From: Pseudomonas sp. RIT-PI-AD
GTDB lineage: Bacteria; Pseudomonadota; Gammaproteobacteria; Pseudomonadales; Pseudomonadaceae
Assembly (NCBI RefSeq): GCF_025642785.1
Contig: NZ_JANZKU010000007.1
Location: forward strand, 62,001 to 126,000
Direction: 5' to 3'
DNA length: 64,000 bases
The translations under genes and the position numbers were made by a program. The notes below the pieces were generated by a model, which searched no databases, was not told the DNA's origin, and worked only from the letters and a program-made list of their open reading frames with translations. Positions 53,990 through 63,917 of this stretch are shown here, piece by piece; within the stretch, counting starts at the first letter, position 1; every line of letters begins with the position of its first letter.

Positions 53990-54347
53990 GCCGTGAGGGG
54001 CCGCCCCGGCGCGCCCCCGCTCCACGGCCGAATCGCCCCAACCGAACCCGAGCGTCCTCGCAGCCATCATGCCTTTCTCATGTGCCATCCCTTCCGGCAC
54101 CGAGCACGCGAGCCTCGCAGCAGGTCCAAGCCAGCAAAGCTCCAGGCCCACCCGGTATCCGGCGACCGTGGCGCTGCCGCGGTGGTTGCGGCAGCTCCCT
54201 CGTCTCTGATCGGTACCGGGAAGCCTCCCGGGTGAAAGGCGCGCCGGCGTGGAAACCTGGAAAGCGCCCTGGCGCATCGGGCCGTTCGGCCCCCGTCCCT
54301 CGGCACGGCAGCGTCCAGCGGTTCGCCACTCACCTCGGTCGCCTGCG
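53990..54347. other. Region between convergent DUF934 and LuxR-type genes
   Basis: About 360 bases. No gene found; several overlapping frames lack ribosome-binding sites and family patterns. A partial GGGCCG-TTCGGCCC hairpin near 54280 could slow transcription. Confidence 0.5.
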
Positions 54348-57053
54348 CTAGGCGTCGCCGAACAACCCCAGCCCCTTGCCCCTGACCACCGCCTGGGTGC
54401 GGCTGCGCACGTCGAGCTTGGCGAACAGCTTGTGCAGGTGCCATTTGATGGTGGCTTCGGAGAGGTGCACCACCTGGGCGATGTCGCGGTTCGACAGCCC
54501 GGCGGCCACCAGCCGCAGAATCTCCCGCTCGCGCGTGCTGAAATCCTGGCCGTCGTCCACGGTGACCGGATCAATGGACAGGCGACGGCACTGCTCGCGC
54601 AAGGTATCGACGAAGCCGCTCCAGGCCGTCGCCAACGCCGGTACGCTCTCCAGCCAGGCCTCCCACAGCGGCAACAGCCAAAGCGCGTCGTCGAGGAACA
54701 GGCGTCGATAGCCGCCCCGCCAGGCCTCCTCCAGGGTCGGTCGGAACAACGCGAAGGCCCGCTCATGCTGCCCCTGACGCCAGTAAGCCACCGCCAGCAG
54801 GAGGGACATGCGCAAGCGCCGATCGCGCTGGTACTCCGACGTCTGCCGGGCCAGACATTCCTCCAGGCAGGACTGAGCCTTCTCCGGGCGTCGCTGGCTC
54901 AAGGCGAGCCGAGCCTCGCTCAGGGCCACGGCGGTGTGCACATCCTGATAGCGGCCCTCGGGCAGGCCGGCCAGATGGTGCTGCAGGCGCTGGCAGGCGC
55001 GCTCCGCTTCACCAGTTCGCCGCAGCCAGAGCAGGAACTGCACCTTGCAATGCACGCCCAGGGCGAAGACCCGCTCGTAACCGGGCCCCTGGAGCTCTTC
55101 CAGCCAGGCGTCGAGCTGGGCCAGGGCGGCCTCGGTCTCGCCCGCGTAGAAACGCGCGCGATCGACCACCAGGCGCCCCCGGCCGATCAGTTCCATGGGC
55201 GTCGCGACGTCGCGCCGCGCGGTGGCGACCGGCAGCTCGGCGAGAATGCCGCGGTGGCGGTCGCGCTCGTAGAGCAGGTCGGCGTAGGTCAGCACCAACA
55301 GGCCACTGACCCGGCTCTGGCGACCGAACACGCGCGCGACCCGCACGCGCTCCGCCTCGACGATCACCTGGCTCCGCTCCAGGTCGCCGCCCTCCTTGCA
55401 GATCAGCGCCTCGACCAGGCTGGTGATCACGTTCATGTACTGGCTTTCGGCGAAAACCAGGTCGGCGCGGGTCCTGGCGATGGCCCGGGCGGCGTCGCAG
55501 AACGCGCCGCGCATGGCATAGGCCACCGCCTGCACGCAGGACAGGCTGGCGCGCAACCCCGGCTGGTGGTCGGGAACCTTGTCCAGCCATTCCGCCACCA
55601 GCGCCAGGCAAGCCTCCAGCTTGTCCTGGTACAGCAACACCAGCGCCTTGAGCACCTGGGCCACCGCCAGCAACTCGGCCAGGCCCATGTGCAGGGTTCG
55701 CCCGCAACCGCGCAGCAGGCAGCCGCTGATCTCCTCGATCAACGCCTCGGCCTCGGCGAATTTCTGCTCGAAGGCCAGTTGCCAGGCATAGAACAACTGG
55801 AACACCGGGCGTTCGCGGATCACTTCGGCGGGCACCGCCTTGAGCATCGCCAGGATGCCGTAGACCCGGTTGCCGGCGATGATCCTTGCGCCCTGGCGTT
55901 CCAGCAGTTCGGCGGCGAAGGCGTAGTCGCGTCCGCGCAGGGCGTACTTCACCGCCCGGTCCGGCAGGGCATGGGTGTCGCACCAGCGAGCCGCCGCGTG
56001 CAGCAGGGGCGCGCTGTCGGCCTCGCGGGTCAACCGGCCGAGCAGGAACTCGGCGAACAGGTGGTGGTAGCGGAACCACTGCCCCTGGCCATCCAGCGGG
56101 ATCAGGAACAACTGCTCGCGTTGCAGGCGTTCGAGCATGTCCTGGCCGTCCTCGCGGCCGGTCAGGGCGTTGCAGAGCGCGGCGCAGAACTCGTCGAGCA
56201 CCGACGTCTGTTCGAGGAAACGCAGCAGGGTCGGCGGCAGGCCGCTCAGGACGTCCTCCACCAGGTAGTCGGCGATGTTGCGCTCGGTGCCCGAGAGGCC
56301 GGCGAGAAACGCCGCGCGATCGGGATAGCGGGCCAGCGCCAGGCTGGCCAGGTGCAAGGCGGTGATCCACCCCTCGGTGCGCCCGTGGAGGAGATCGATG
56401 TCGGCATCCGCCAGGTCGAGGCCCTTGAGCACGCGCAGGTAACCTTCGGTCTCGCGTCGGCTCAGGCGCAGCTCCTCGGCTTGCAGCACGCAGGCGATGG
56501 CGGGATCGAACACCAGCCGGGGGCTGAACCGGGTGCTGGCGATCAGGTGCACGTTCGCCGGCAAGCGTTCGAGGAAATAGCGGATGCAGGTCTCCAGGTC
56601 CACATGACGCACCCGGTGGAAATCGTCGAACACCAGATGGATTTCGCCGGGCACGCGCCGCAATTCGGCGATGAAGGCATCCAGCACGGCCTCGACCGGC
56701 AGGCTGACGTCGCCTTGCAGGAGCATCTCGGTGTGGTGGCCGAAGCCCGGCAACACATCCTCGATCGCGGCCGCCACGTACTGCAGCATGCGCGCCGGCT
56801 CGCTGTCCTTTTCGTCGCAGGTGAGCCAGGCGACCTTCGCACCGTCCCGATGCAGGCGCTCGCGGAGTTGGCTCAAGGCGGTGCTCTTGCCGAACCCGGC
56901 GGGCGCGCTGAGCACTATCAGGCGTCGTCCACGGGCGGCGTACAACCGCTCGATCAGCGTCTCGCGGGGCAGCAGCGCCCGCCCGCGGTTGTCGGGCGGG
57001 AACAGCTTGGTACGCAGCAACGGGACGAAGCCGGAACGGCTCGGCGGGCTCAT
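54348..57053 (-). CDS. MalT/AlkS-type LuxR-family ATP-dependent regulator (downstream partner)
   Basis: A 901-residue signal-transduction ATPase: NB-ARC-like domain with Walker A SAPAGFGKSTALSQL near residue 50 and Walker B IHLVFDDFHRV near 140, winged-helix segment, a long TPR-like superhelix (about 350-820), and a C-terminal LuxR helix-turn-helix (STREREILRLVAAGLSNRDI, LSEATIKWHLHKLFAKLDV). It should oligomerise with ATP when a small inducer is bound and then activate target genes; the inducer is unknown. The start codon overlaps the stop of the upstream paralogue by four bases (ATGA), so the two are made together. Confidence 0.9.
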   Translation of the reverse strand: MSPPSRSGFVPLLRTKLFPPDNRGRALLPRETLIERLYAARGRRLIVLSAPAGFGKSTALSQLRERLHRDGAKVAWLTCDEKDSEPARMLQYVAAAIEDVLPGFGHHTEMLLQGDVSLPVEAVLDAFIAELRRVPGEIHLVFDDFHRVRHVDLETCIRYFLERLPANVHLIASTRFSPRLVFDPAIACVLQAEELRLSRRETEGYLRVLKGLDLADADIDLLHGRTEGWITALHLASLALARYPDRAAFLAGLSGTERNIADYLVEDVLSGLPPTLLRFLEQTSVLDEFCAALCNALTGREDGQDMLERLQREQLFLIPLDGQGQWFRYHHLFAEFLLGRLTREADSAPLLHAAARWCDTHALPDRAVKYALRGRDYAFAAELLERQGARIIAGNRVYGILAMLKAVPAEVIRERPVFQLFYAWQLAFEQKFAEAEALIEEISGCLLRGCGRTLHMGLAELLAVAQVLKALVLLYQDKLEACLALVAEWLDKVPDHQPGLRASLSCVQAVAYAMRGAFCDAARAIARTRADLVFAESQYMNVITSLVEALICKEGGDLERSQVIVEAERVRVARVFGRQSRVSGLLVLTYADLLYERDRHRGILAELPVATARRDVATPMELIGRGRLVVDRARFYAGETEAALAQLDAWLEELQGPGYERVFALGVHCKVQFLLWLRRTGEAERACQRLQHHLAGLPEGRYQDVHTAVALSEARLALSQRRPEKAQSCLEECLARQTSEYQRDRRLRMSLLLAVAYWRQGQHERAFALFRPTLEEAWRGGYRRLFLDDALWLLPLWEAWLESVPALATAWSGFVDTLREQCRRLSIDPVTVDDGQDFSTREREILRLVAAGLSNRDIAQVVHLSEATIKWHLHKLFAKLDVRSRTQAVVRGKGLGLFGDA

Positions 57054-59758
57054 GCGAACAGACCCAGCTCACGGGCGCGGCGAATCGCCTGGGTACGGTT
57101 GCGCACCTTGAGTTTTTCGTAGGTGTTGTGCAGGTGCCACTTGACCGTGCCCAGGGCCACCGCCAAGTGCTGGCTGATCGCCTCGTTGGACAGGCCGCTG
57201 GCGGCCAGCCCGATCACTTCGCGCTCGCGTTCGGTGAGGCTTTCGTGGGAGTCGGTCGCGGACACCGTGCCCTGCCCCGGCCACAGGGCCAGGAGCTCGC
57301 GGATGAACCCCTGCAGGGCCGGCTGTCTTTCGAGCGCGTCGACCTGCTCCAGTAACTCGTGGATCGCCGGACCTTCCTCGACGAACAGGCTGCGCACGCC
57401 CTCCCGCTCGCCATCGACCAGGCAGGAACCCATCAGCCCGTGGGCACGCTCCTGGTAATCCAGGCGGTGGTAGCTGAGCGCCGCCAGCAGATCCAGGCGC
57501 AGGTGTTGCAGGCCGTGCCAGTCCACCCGCAGGGTGCCGCGCAACTGCGAGATGCCGTGCAGCGCCTCGCTGTGATGGCCACGGGCCTGTTGCAGGCGCA
57601 CGTTGAGCAGGCCCCGGGTCCAGCGCACCGGATTGAAGCCGCGCCGCTCGTAGAGACCCGTCAACCGCTCCCAATCCACGTCCTTCAAACGCAGCTCCAC
57701 GCGCTTGATGCGGTCGGCCGACGGCTCCTGGAGGATCATCGCCATTTCCTCGCCGAGGGCTTCCACGTAGAAGCGCCAGGCATGGTTGCGCGCGCTCAGC
57801 GCCTGCATCGCGTGCAAAGTGGCCAGGGCCTCCTGCGCATTGCCGCGAAGACGCTGGGTGCGCGCCAGGGCCAGCATGCCCTGGGCGTACAGGTCGATCG
57901 GGTTGATCAGGTCGACATGTTCCAGCGCCCAGCGCAGCTGTTCTTCCAGGCCGTCGAGGCGGCACTGGTGATACGCCAGCAACGACTCGGCGATGGTCGG
58001 CAGCGCCCGCGCCCGGGACTTTTCGCCGAAGCTGCCGATCAGCCCTTCCCGCAGGCGCATGAACAGCATGTGGGCCTGTTTGACGTGGCCCTGTTCCAGA
58101 ACCATGAGCATTTCGACGTTACCCAGTTGCATGCCCAGGTAACGCCCTTCGAGCAGGTGGTTACGCTGGTGGGCCAGGGCCAGCAGGTGCCTGGCGCGCT
58201 CCGGGTGGACCATTACCACCTCGGCCAGCGCGCCGATCAGCAGCAGCGCGGTCTCGAGAAAGGGCGCATGGCGACCCAGCTGCGCCTCGGCCTTGCCGGC
58301 CAGGGTCACGCAGAGCTCGAGGTCGTCCTTCTGCAGGGCGATCATCGCTTTCACCGTCAACGCCGCCAGACGCCCCTCGCCCAGCGCGTCACGGGCGGGC
58401 CCCTGGCCCCAGCGGACGAGCAGTTCGTCGAGCAGGCGATTGGCTTCCGGCAGGCTCATTTCCGCGGCCTTGGTCCAGACATCCGCCAGCACCAGCACCG
58501 GGAAGCGCTTGGCAATCTCGTCCGGCACCCGCTGGCGCCAGCGATGGATGCGGGTCAACTGGCCCCGGTTGATCAGGTCCAGGCCGCTGCCGTCCACCAG
58601 GGCGGCCAGCATTTCCGGGTCCTCCGCCAGGCAGGCATGCTCGATCGCCAGGTCCTGCATGTGGTGGTTGGTGAACCACAGGCTGGCATTGAAGTGCAGT
58701 TGGGTGAAGCGTTCGGGGTCCTGCGCCTTCAGGCGGGCCCTGAGGAAATCGGCGAACAGCGGGTGGAAGCGATACCAGTGACGATCCCGGTCCAGGGGCA
58801 GGAGGAAAAGCTGTATCCGCTCCAGATGCTCCAGGAGCGCCTGGCCGTCCTCGCGCCCGGTGAGCGCGCTGGCCAGCTCGGCATTGAACTGGCTGGCCAC
58901 CGCCAGGGCCAGCACGGCGTCCTGGAGTTGGCCGGGCAGGCGTTCGAACACGGTGCGCAGCAGGTAATCGCCCACCGCCGCCTGGTCGCCCAGTTGCTGC
59001 GCCAATTGCGCGCTCTCCTGCGGATGCTGGAGCAACCACAGCCGGGCTAGGTGGACGCCGGTGAACCAGCCCTCGGTCTGCGCGTGCAGCAGGGTCAGGG
59101 TGCGCTCGTCCAAGGGCAGACCGCCGAGGGCGAAGTACTCGCGGATCTCCTCCCGCTCCAGGCGCAACTCGTCCAGGCCTATCTCCAGCAGCCAATCCTT
59201 GGCCCTCAGGGTGGCCAGGTTGAGCGGCGGCTGCGAGCAACTGCCGACCGCCAGCACGAAGTTGGCGGGACCCAGCTTGACCAACCGGCCCAGGGCGGCC
59301 AACAGCTCCGGATGGGTGATCAGATGCAGGTCGTCGACCACCAGCAGGACCCGACGCGCCTGACGGGCGAAATCCGCCAGCAGGCTCTCGACCACGTCCT
59401 CGACAGTCACCGGCAGGGCGTTGCGCAGGGCGCACAGGCTGCCCTTGCCCAGGCCGGGCAACACGTCCGCCAGGGTCTCGATCAAGCGTTGGCAGAAGCG
59501 CAGGGGAAGGTCGTCCTCGGCGCTCAGGGGCAGCCAGGCCACCGCCTCTCCCGACTGGCAGCGGCGCTCGGCCAGATCGCGCAGCGCGGCGGTCTTGCCG
59601 AAGCCGGCGGGTGCGGCGAAGAGGATCAGGCGAGCGTGTGGCTGGGCCGCCAGGGCGGCCTGGACGCGGGGCCTCGGAAAATACTCGGACCGGGCTCGTT
59701 CGGGGGCGAAGGGTGCGTCCGGTGCATCGGCGGCGTTCGGCGAGGAGACTGCTTCCAC
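57050..59758 (-). CDS. MalT/AlkS-type LuxR-family ATP-dependent regulator (upstream partner)
   Basis: A 902-residue paralogue of the next gene, with the same plan: Walker A FAAPAGFGKTAALRDLAE near residue 50, Walker B VLLVVDDLHLI near 140, helical TPR-like middle, and a C-terminal LuxR helix-turn-helix (TEREREVIGLAASGLSNEAI, ALGTVKWHLHNTYEKLKV). The start is GTG at 59758 with AGGA upstream. It is divergent from pabB, with 155 bases between. In PAO1 two similar regulators lie beside pabB in my memory, so the pair is conserved. The inducer and target genes are unknown. Confidence 0.9.
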   Translation of the reverse strand: MEAVSSPNAADAPDAPFAPERARSEYFPRPRVQAALAAQPHARLILFAAPAGFGKTAALRDLAERRCQSGEAVAWLPLSAEDDLPLRFCQRLIETLADVLPGLGKGSLCALRNALPVTVEDVVESLLADFARQARRVLLVVDDLHLITHPELLAALGRLVKLGPANFVLAVGSCSQPPLNLATLRAKDWLLEIGLDELRLEREEIREYFALGGLPLDERTLTLLHAQTEGWFTGVHLARLWLLQHPQESAQLAQQLGDQAAVGDYLLRTVFERLPGQLQDAVLALAVASQFNAELASALTGREDGQALLEHLERIQLFLLPLDRDRHWYRFHPLFADFLRARLKAQDPERFTQLHFNASLWFTNHHMQDLAIEHACLAEDPEMLAALVDGSGLDLINRGQLTRIHRWRQRVPDEIAKRFPVLVLADVWTKAAEMSLPEANRLLDELLVRWGQGPARDALGEGRLAALTVKAMIALQKDDLELCVTLAGKAEAQLGRHAPFLETALLLIGALAEVVMVHPERARHLLALAHQRNHLLEGRYLGMQLGNVEMLMVLEQGHVKQAHMLFMRLREGLIGSFGEKSRARALPTIAESLLAYHQCRLDGLEEQLRWALEHVDLINPIDLYAQGMLALARTQRLRGNAQEALATLHAMQALSARNHAWRFYVEALGEEMAMILQEPSADRIKRVELRLKDVDWERLTGLYERRGFNPVRWTRGLLNVRLQQARGHHSEALHGISQLRGTLRVDWHGLQHLRLDLLAALSYHRLDYQERAHGLMGSCLVDGEREGVRSLFVEEGPAIHELLEQVDALERQPALQGFIRELLALWPGQGTVSATDSHESLTEREREVIGLAASGLSNEAISQHLAVALGTVKWHLHNTYEKLKVRNRTQAIRRARELGLFA

Positions 59759-59913
59759 GTCCTGTGTCCTTGTTCTAGTTGTTATCCCGGCTGCTCCCGG
59801 CCAGGTCTGTCCATACTAGTCAGCCAAGCGAGGTGGAGTAAACCGGGTAGCCGGCTCTAGGATGAACGGTGGTCGCGGTCTACAATCGGCCGCCGCGCCA
59901 CTTGAACGTCCGC

Positions 59914-61266
59914 ATGCCCACTTGTTCCCTACACGCCCTGCCCTATCGCGCCGATCCCGCCGTCTATTTCGCCGCGGTGCGCCACGCGCCGGGCGCGATC
60001 CTGTTGGACGCCGGGCGCCCCCTGGCGCAGCGCGGGCGCTACGACCTGATCAGCGCCTGGCCGCTGCAGGCGCTTTCGCCCGGGGAGGGCGAATCGGGCC
60101 AGGCCTACTTCGCGCGCCTGCGCACGGCGCTGGGCGCGCTGGGTATGGCCGAGGTTCCGCTCGACCTGCCGTTCGCCGGCGGCCTCATCGGCTACCTGTC
60201 CTATGACTTCGGTCGGCGCCTGGAACGCCTGCCGGCCCTGGCCGTGGACGACCTGCACCTGCCGGACGCCGCCCTCGGCCTCTACGCCTGGGCATTGATC
60301 AGCGATCACCAGGAAGCCCGCTGTCACCTGGTGTTCCACCCCAGCATGGCGAGCGCCGAGCGCCGACGCCTGATCGAGTGCTTCGAAAACCCGGCCGCGC
60401 CAGCCCCCGGCCCGGCGTTCCGATTGACGTCGGAGTTCGTCGCGGACCTCGATCCGCCCGCCTATCGCCATGCCATCCAGCGCATCCAGGGCTACATCCA
60501 GGCGGGCGATTGCTATCAGGTGAATTTCGCCCAGCGCTTCCAGGCCGGCTGCCAGGGCGATCCCTGGAGCGCCTACCAGGCACTGCGCGCCGCCTGCCCC
60601 ACGCCCTTCTCCGCCTACCACAGGCTGGCTGACGGCGGCGCCTTGCTCAGCCTGTCGCCGGAGCGCTTTTTCCGTGTCAGTCGGGGACGCGTGGAAACCC
60701 GCCCGATCAAGGGCACCCGGCCCCGCCGCGTCGATGCCGCGGAAGACGCGGGCCAGGCCGCCGAGCTGCTCGGCAGCCCGAAGGACCGGGCGGAGAATGT
60801 GATGATCGTCGACCTGCTGCGCAACGACCTGGGCCGCACCTGCGCGATCGGCTCGGTGGCGGTGCCGGAGCTGTTCGCCCTGGAGTCCTACCCCAACGTC
60901 CATCACCTGGTCAGCGCCGTCACCGGGCAATTGGCGCCCGGCAAGGACGCCCTGGACCTGCTGGCCGGCGGCTTCCCCGGCGGCTCCATCACCGGCGCGC
61001 CGAAAATCCGCGCCATGCAGATCATCGACGAATTGGAAGCGACTCGCCGGGGGCCCTACTGCGGCTCGCTGCTCTACCTCGACGTGCGCGGAGAAATGGA
61101 CAGCTCCATCGCCATCCGCAGCCTGCTGGTGAAAGAAGGCCGGGTGAGCTGCTGGGGCGGCGGGGGTATCGTCGCGGACTCCGACTGGCAGGCGGAATAC
61201 CAGGAGTCGATCACCAAGGTGAAGGTGCTGCTGGAGACCCTGGAACGCCTCGGGCAGACGCCCTAG
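59914..61266 (+). CDS. pabB: Aminodeoxychorismate synthase component I
   Basis: A 450-residue enzyme that aminates chorismate on the way to p-aminobenzoate and folate. The chorismate-binding domain is complete: YIQAGDCYQVNFAQRF, LSLSPERFFRV, TRPIKGTRPR (with the Lys used for covalent or nucleophilic addition), DRAENVMIVDLLRNDLGRT, and FPGGSITGAPKIRAMQIIDELE, typical of PabB. The N-terminal part holds GGLIGYLSYDFGRRLERLP. The ATG at 59914 starts this pattern; a TACAAT hexamer lies 28 bases upstream. The lyase PabC is not in the window. Confidence 0.95.
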   Translation: MPTCSLHALPYRADPAVYFAAVRHAPGAILLDAGRPLAQRGRYDLISAWPLQALSPGEGESGQAYFARLRTALGALGMAEVPLDLPFAGGLIGYLSYDFGRRLERLPALAVDDLHLPDAALGLYAWALISDHQEARCHLVFHPSMASAERRRLIECFENPAAPAPGPAFRLTSEFVADLDPPAYRHAIQRIQGYIQAGDCYQVNFAQRFQAGCQGDPWSAYQALRAACPTPFSAYHRLADGGALLSLSPERFFRVSRGRVETRPIKGTRPRRVDAAEDAGQAAELLGSPKDRAENVMIVDLLRNDLGRTCAIGSVAVPELFALESYPNVHHLVSAVTGQLAPGKDALDLLAGGFPGGSITGAPKIRAMQIIDELEATRRGPYCGSLLYLDVRGEMDSSIAIRSLLVKEGRVSCWGGGGIVADSDWQAEYQESITKVKVLLETLERLGQTP

Positions 61267-61286
61267 GGCGCCGCCGGAAGTACGGA

Positions 61287-61307
61287 CGGCGCCGGATCGC
61301 GGCGCCG
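61287..61307. terminator. Hairpin between convergent pabB and thrH
   Basis: CGGCGCC, loop GGATCGC, GGCGCCG followed by AAAGGG on the plus strand. No T-run for pabB, so it is a moderate candidate. Confidence 0.5.
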
Positions 61308-61338
61308 AAAGGGACGGCGCGACGGGCCGCCGGGCGGT

Positions 61339-61956
61339 TCAGAGACTCAGGCTGCGCGTCGAAGCCTTGAGGAACTCGCGCTTGAGGTCTTCGTAGGTAT
61401 GCACCGCCGGGAACTGCGGAAACTCGCGGATCACGTTATCCGGCGCATGGAACAGGATGCCGGCGTGGGCCTCGGAGAGCATGCTGGTGTCGTTGTAGGA
61501 GTCGCCCGCGGCGATCACCCGATAGTAGAGGCTCTTGAACGCCAGCACCGACTGGCGCTTGGGGTCCTTCTGGCGCAATTGGTAATCCACCACGCGATCC
61601 TGCTCGTCGACGATCAGCTTGTGGCAGAGCAGGGTCGGAAAACCGAGCTGGCGCATCAGCGGCTGGGAGAACTCGTAGAAGGTGTCCGAGAGGATCACCA
61701 CCTGGAAGCGCTCGCGCAGCCAATCGACGAACTCCACCGCGCCTTCCAGGGGCTTCAGGGTCGCGATCACCCGCTGGATATCGGCGAGCTTCAAACCCTG
61801 CTCGTCGAGGATCCGCAGGCGCTGTTTCATCAGCACGTCGTAGTCGGGAATGTCCCGGGTGGTGGCCTTCAGCGCATCGATGCCGGTTTGTTCGGCGAAA
61901 GCGATCCAGATTTCCGGAACCAGGACCCCTTCCAGGTCGAGACAGGCGATTTCCAC
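61339..61956 (-). CDS. thrH: Phosphoserine phosphatase / homoserine phosphotransferase ThrH
   Basis: A 205-residue HAD-family enzyme that can move phosphate from phosphoserine to homoserine. The nucleophile motif is CLDLEGVLVPE, in which Glu takes the place of the second Asp as in known ThrH; VILSDTFYEF and IAAGDSYNDTSML give motifs II and IV. Length equals that of P. aeruginosa ThrH. The start is GTG at 61956 with GGGAGA upstream; the frame upstream to 61992 does not match the family. It is divergent from the cysH-like gene. Confidence 0.94.
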   Translation of the reverse strand: MEIACLDLEGVLVPEIWIAFAEQTGIDALKATTRDIPDYDVLMKQRLRILDEQGLKLADIQRVIATLKPLEGAVEFVDWLRERFQVVILSDTFYEFSQPLMRQLGFPTLLCHKLIVDEQDRVVDYQLRQKDPKRQSVLAFKSLYYRVIAAGDSYNDTSMLSEAHAGILFHAPDNVIREFPQFPAVHTYEDLKREFLKASTRSLSL

Positions 61957-62102
61957 GGGAGTCTCCCAAGGCTGTTTATCGAGGGCCGGCACTTTAGCAG
62001 CCCACCCGGACGAAGGCTATCGAGCCCGCGCCCGGTGGTTGCCGCCGGATCGCGCTGGTACCATCGCCCTTCTCCGCACCCGCCAACCGACAGGAGCCTG
62101 CC

Positions 62103-62723
62103 ATGAGCCTCGATCTGGACACCCTCAACGCCGAACTCGGCCACGATGCCGAGAAGCTCGTGGAGTGGGCGCTGGGCCTGGGCAAGACGGCGATCTGCAC
62201 CACCAACTTCCGCCCCTTCGAAGCGGTGATCCTGCACATGGTCAGCCGGGTCGAGCCGAAGATCCCGGTGATCTGGATGGACAGCGGCTATAACACCGAC
62301 GCCACCTACCGCTGCGCGGACGAAATCTGCCGCAAGCTCGACCTGAATCTGAGCATCTACCTGCCGAAACGCTCGCGCGCCCACCGCGAAGCCGTGGAAG
62401 GCCCGACGCCGGCGCTGGACGATCCGCGCCACGCCGCCTTTACCGAAGAGGTCAAGCTCGAACCCTTCGCCCGCGCCCTGCGCGAGACCGCGCCCGAGGT
62501 GTGGTTCACCGCCCTGCGTGCCACCGACACCGCCGTGCGCGCGCAGATGCAGCCGATCAGCCTCAACCCGGACGGCCTGATCAAGGTCGCCCCGTTGCTG
62601 CATTGGTCATCGAAAGATCTCTACCAGTACCTGACGCGGTACGAACTCCCCAACGAGTTCGACTACTTCGACCCGACCAAGGGCGAAGACAACCGCGAAT
62701 GCGGCTTGCACCTGAGCCACTGA
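62103..62723 (+). CDS. cysH: Short phosphoadenosine phosphosulfate reductase-family protein (CysH-like)
   Basis: A 206-residue adenine-nucleotide alpha-hydrolase protein of the CysH family. It keeps IPVIWMDSGYNTDATYR, VKLEPFARALRE, VWFTALRATDTAVR, LIKVAPLLHWSSKDLYQYL and the C-terminal ECGLH, the catalytic Cys of PAPS reductases. It lacks the two cysteine pairs of 4Fe-4S APS reductase, and compared with E. coli CysH it is missing about 20 residues before ECGLH and has a changed nucleotide loop (TTNFRPFEAV). Location between thrH and cysB fits sulfate reduction, but APS and PAPS preference cannot be called. The ATG follows AGGAG. Confidence 0.78.
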   Translation: MSLDLDTLNAELGHDAEKLVEWALGLGKTAICTTNFRPFEAVILHMVSRVEPKIPVIWMDSGYNTDATYRCADEICRKLDLNLSIYLPKRSRAHREAVEGPTPALDDPRHAAFTEEVKLEPFARALRETAPEVWFTALRATDTAVRAQMQPISLNPDGLIKVAPLLHWSSKDLYQYLTRYELPNEFDYFDPTKGEDNRECGLHLSH

Positions 62724-62744
62724 GCCACGCGTCGCGCCATGAAA

Positions 62745-62768
62745 AAAGCCTCCTTGCGGAGGCTTTTT
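62745..62768. terminator. Bidirectional rho-independent terminator
   Basis: AAAGCCTCC, loop TTGC, GGAGGCTTT followed by TTT, and an A-run on the other side. It separates the convergent cysH-like and cysB genes. Confidence 0.93.
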
Positions 62769-62787
62769 CGTTTTCGCTGGGGAGGGC

Positions 62788-63771
<984 letters not shown>

Positions 63772-63813
63772 TCAAAGCAGAGACAACGCCTACAGGTGCC
63801 GACCGACGTATAT

Positions 63814-63829
63814 AACCATAATAATGGTT
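63814..63829. promoter_or_regulatory. Palindrome in the cysB leader
   Basis: AACCAT-AATA-ATGGTT, 6-base arms in AT-rich DNA, 52-67 bases before the cysB start. A site for autoregulation is plausible. Confidence 0.45.
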
Positions 63830-63858
63830 TCGAATGACAATCTAGACCTTTTATTTTG

Positions 63859-63866
63859 CTTATCCC
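63859..63866. promoter_or_regulatory. Octamer shared with the cysI leader
   Basis: CTTATCCC, identical to one arm of the cysI inverted repeat (51711-51718), and here preceded by TTTTG, about 100 bases upstream of cysB. Confidence 0.4.
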
Positions 63867-63917
63867 AGCCGGATTCAAATCCTGCAATGGAGTCGTCCCG
63901 ACGAATCGGGCGTTCCA

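Noticed and set aside
54249-57122. A 957-codon plus-strand open frame opposite the first MalT-type regulator, and a similar one (57359-59050) opposite the second.
   Set aside because: Both are antisense shadows with Gln/Ala/Leu-rich composition. The minus-strand proteins have complete ATPase and LuxR domains.
63868-63885. A tRNA T-arm-like string, GGATTCAAATCC.
   Set aside because: The preceding 70 bases cannot form acceptor, D and anticodon arms, so it is a chance match.
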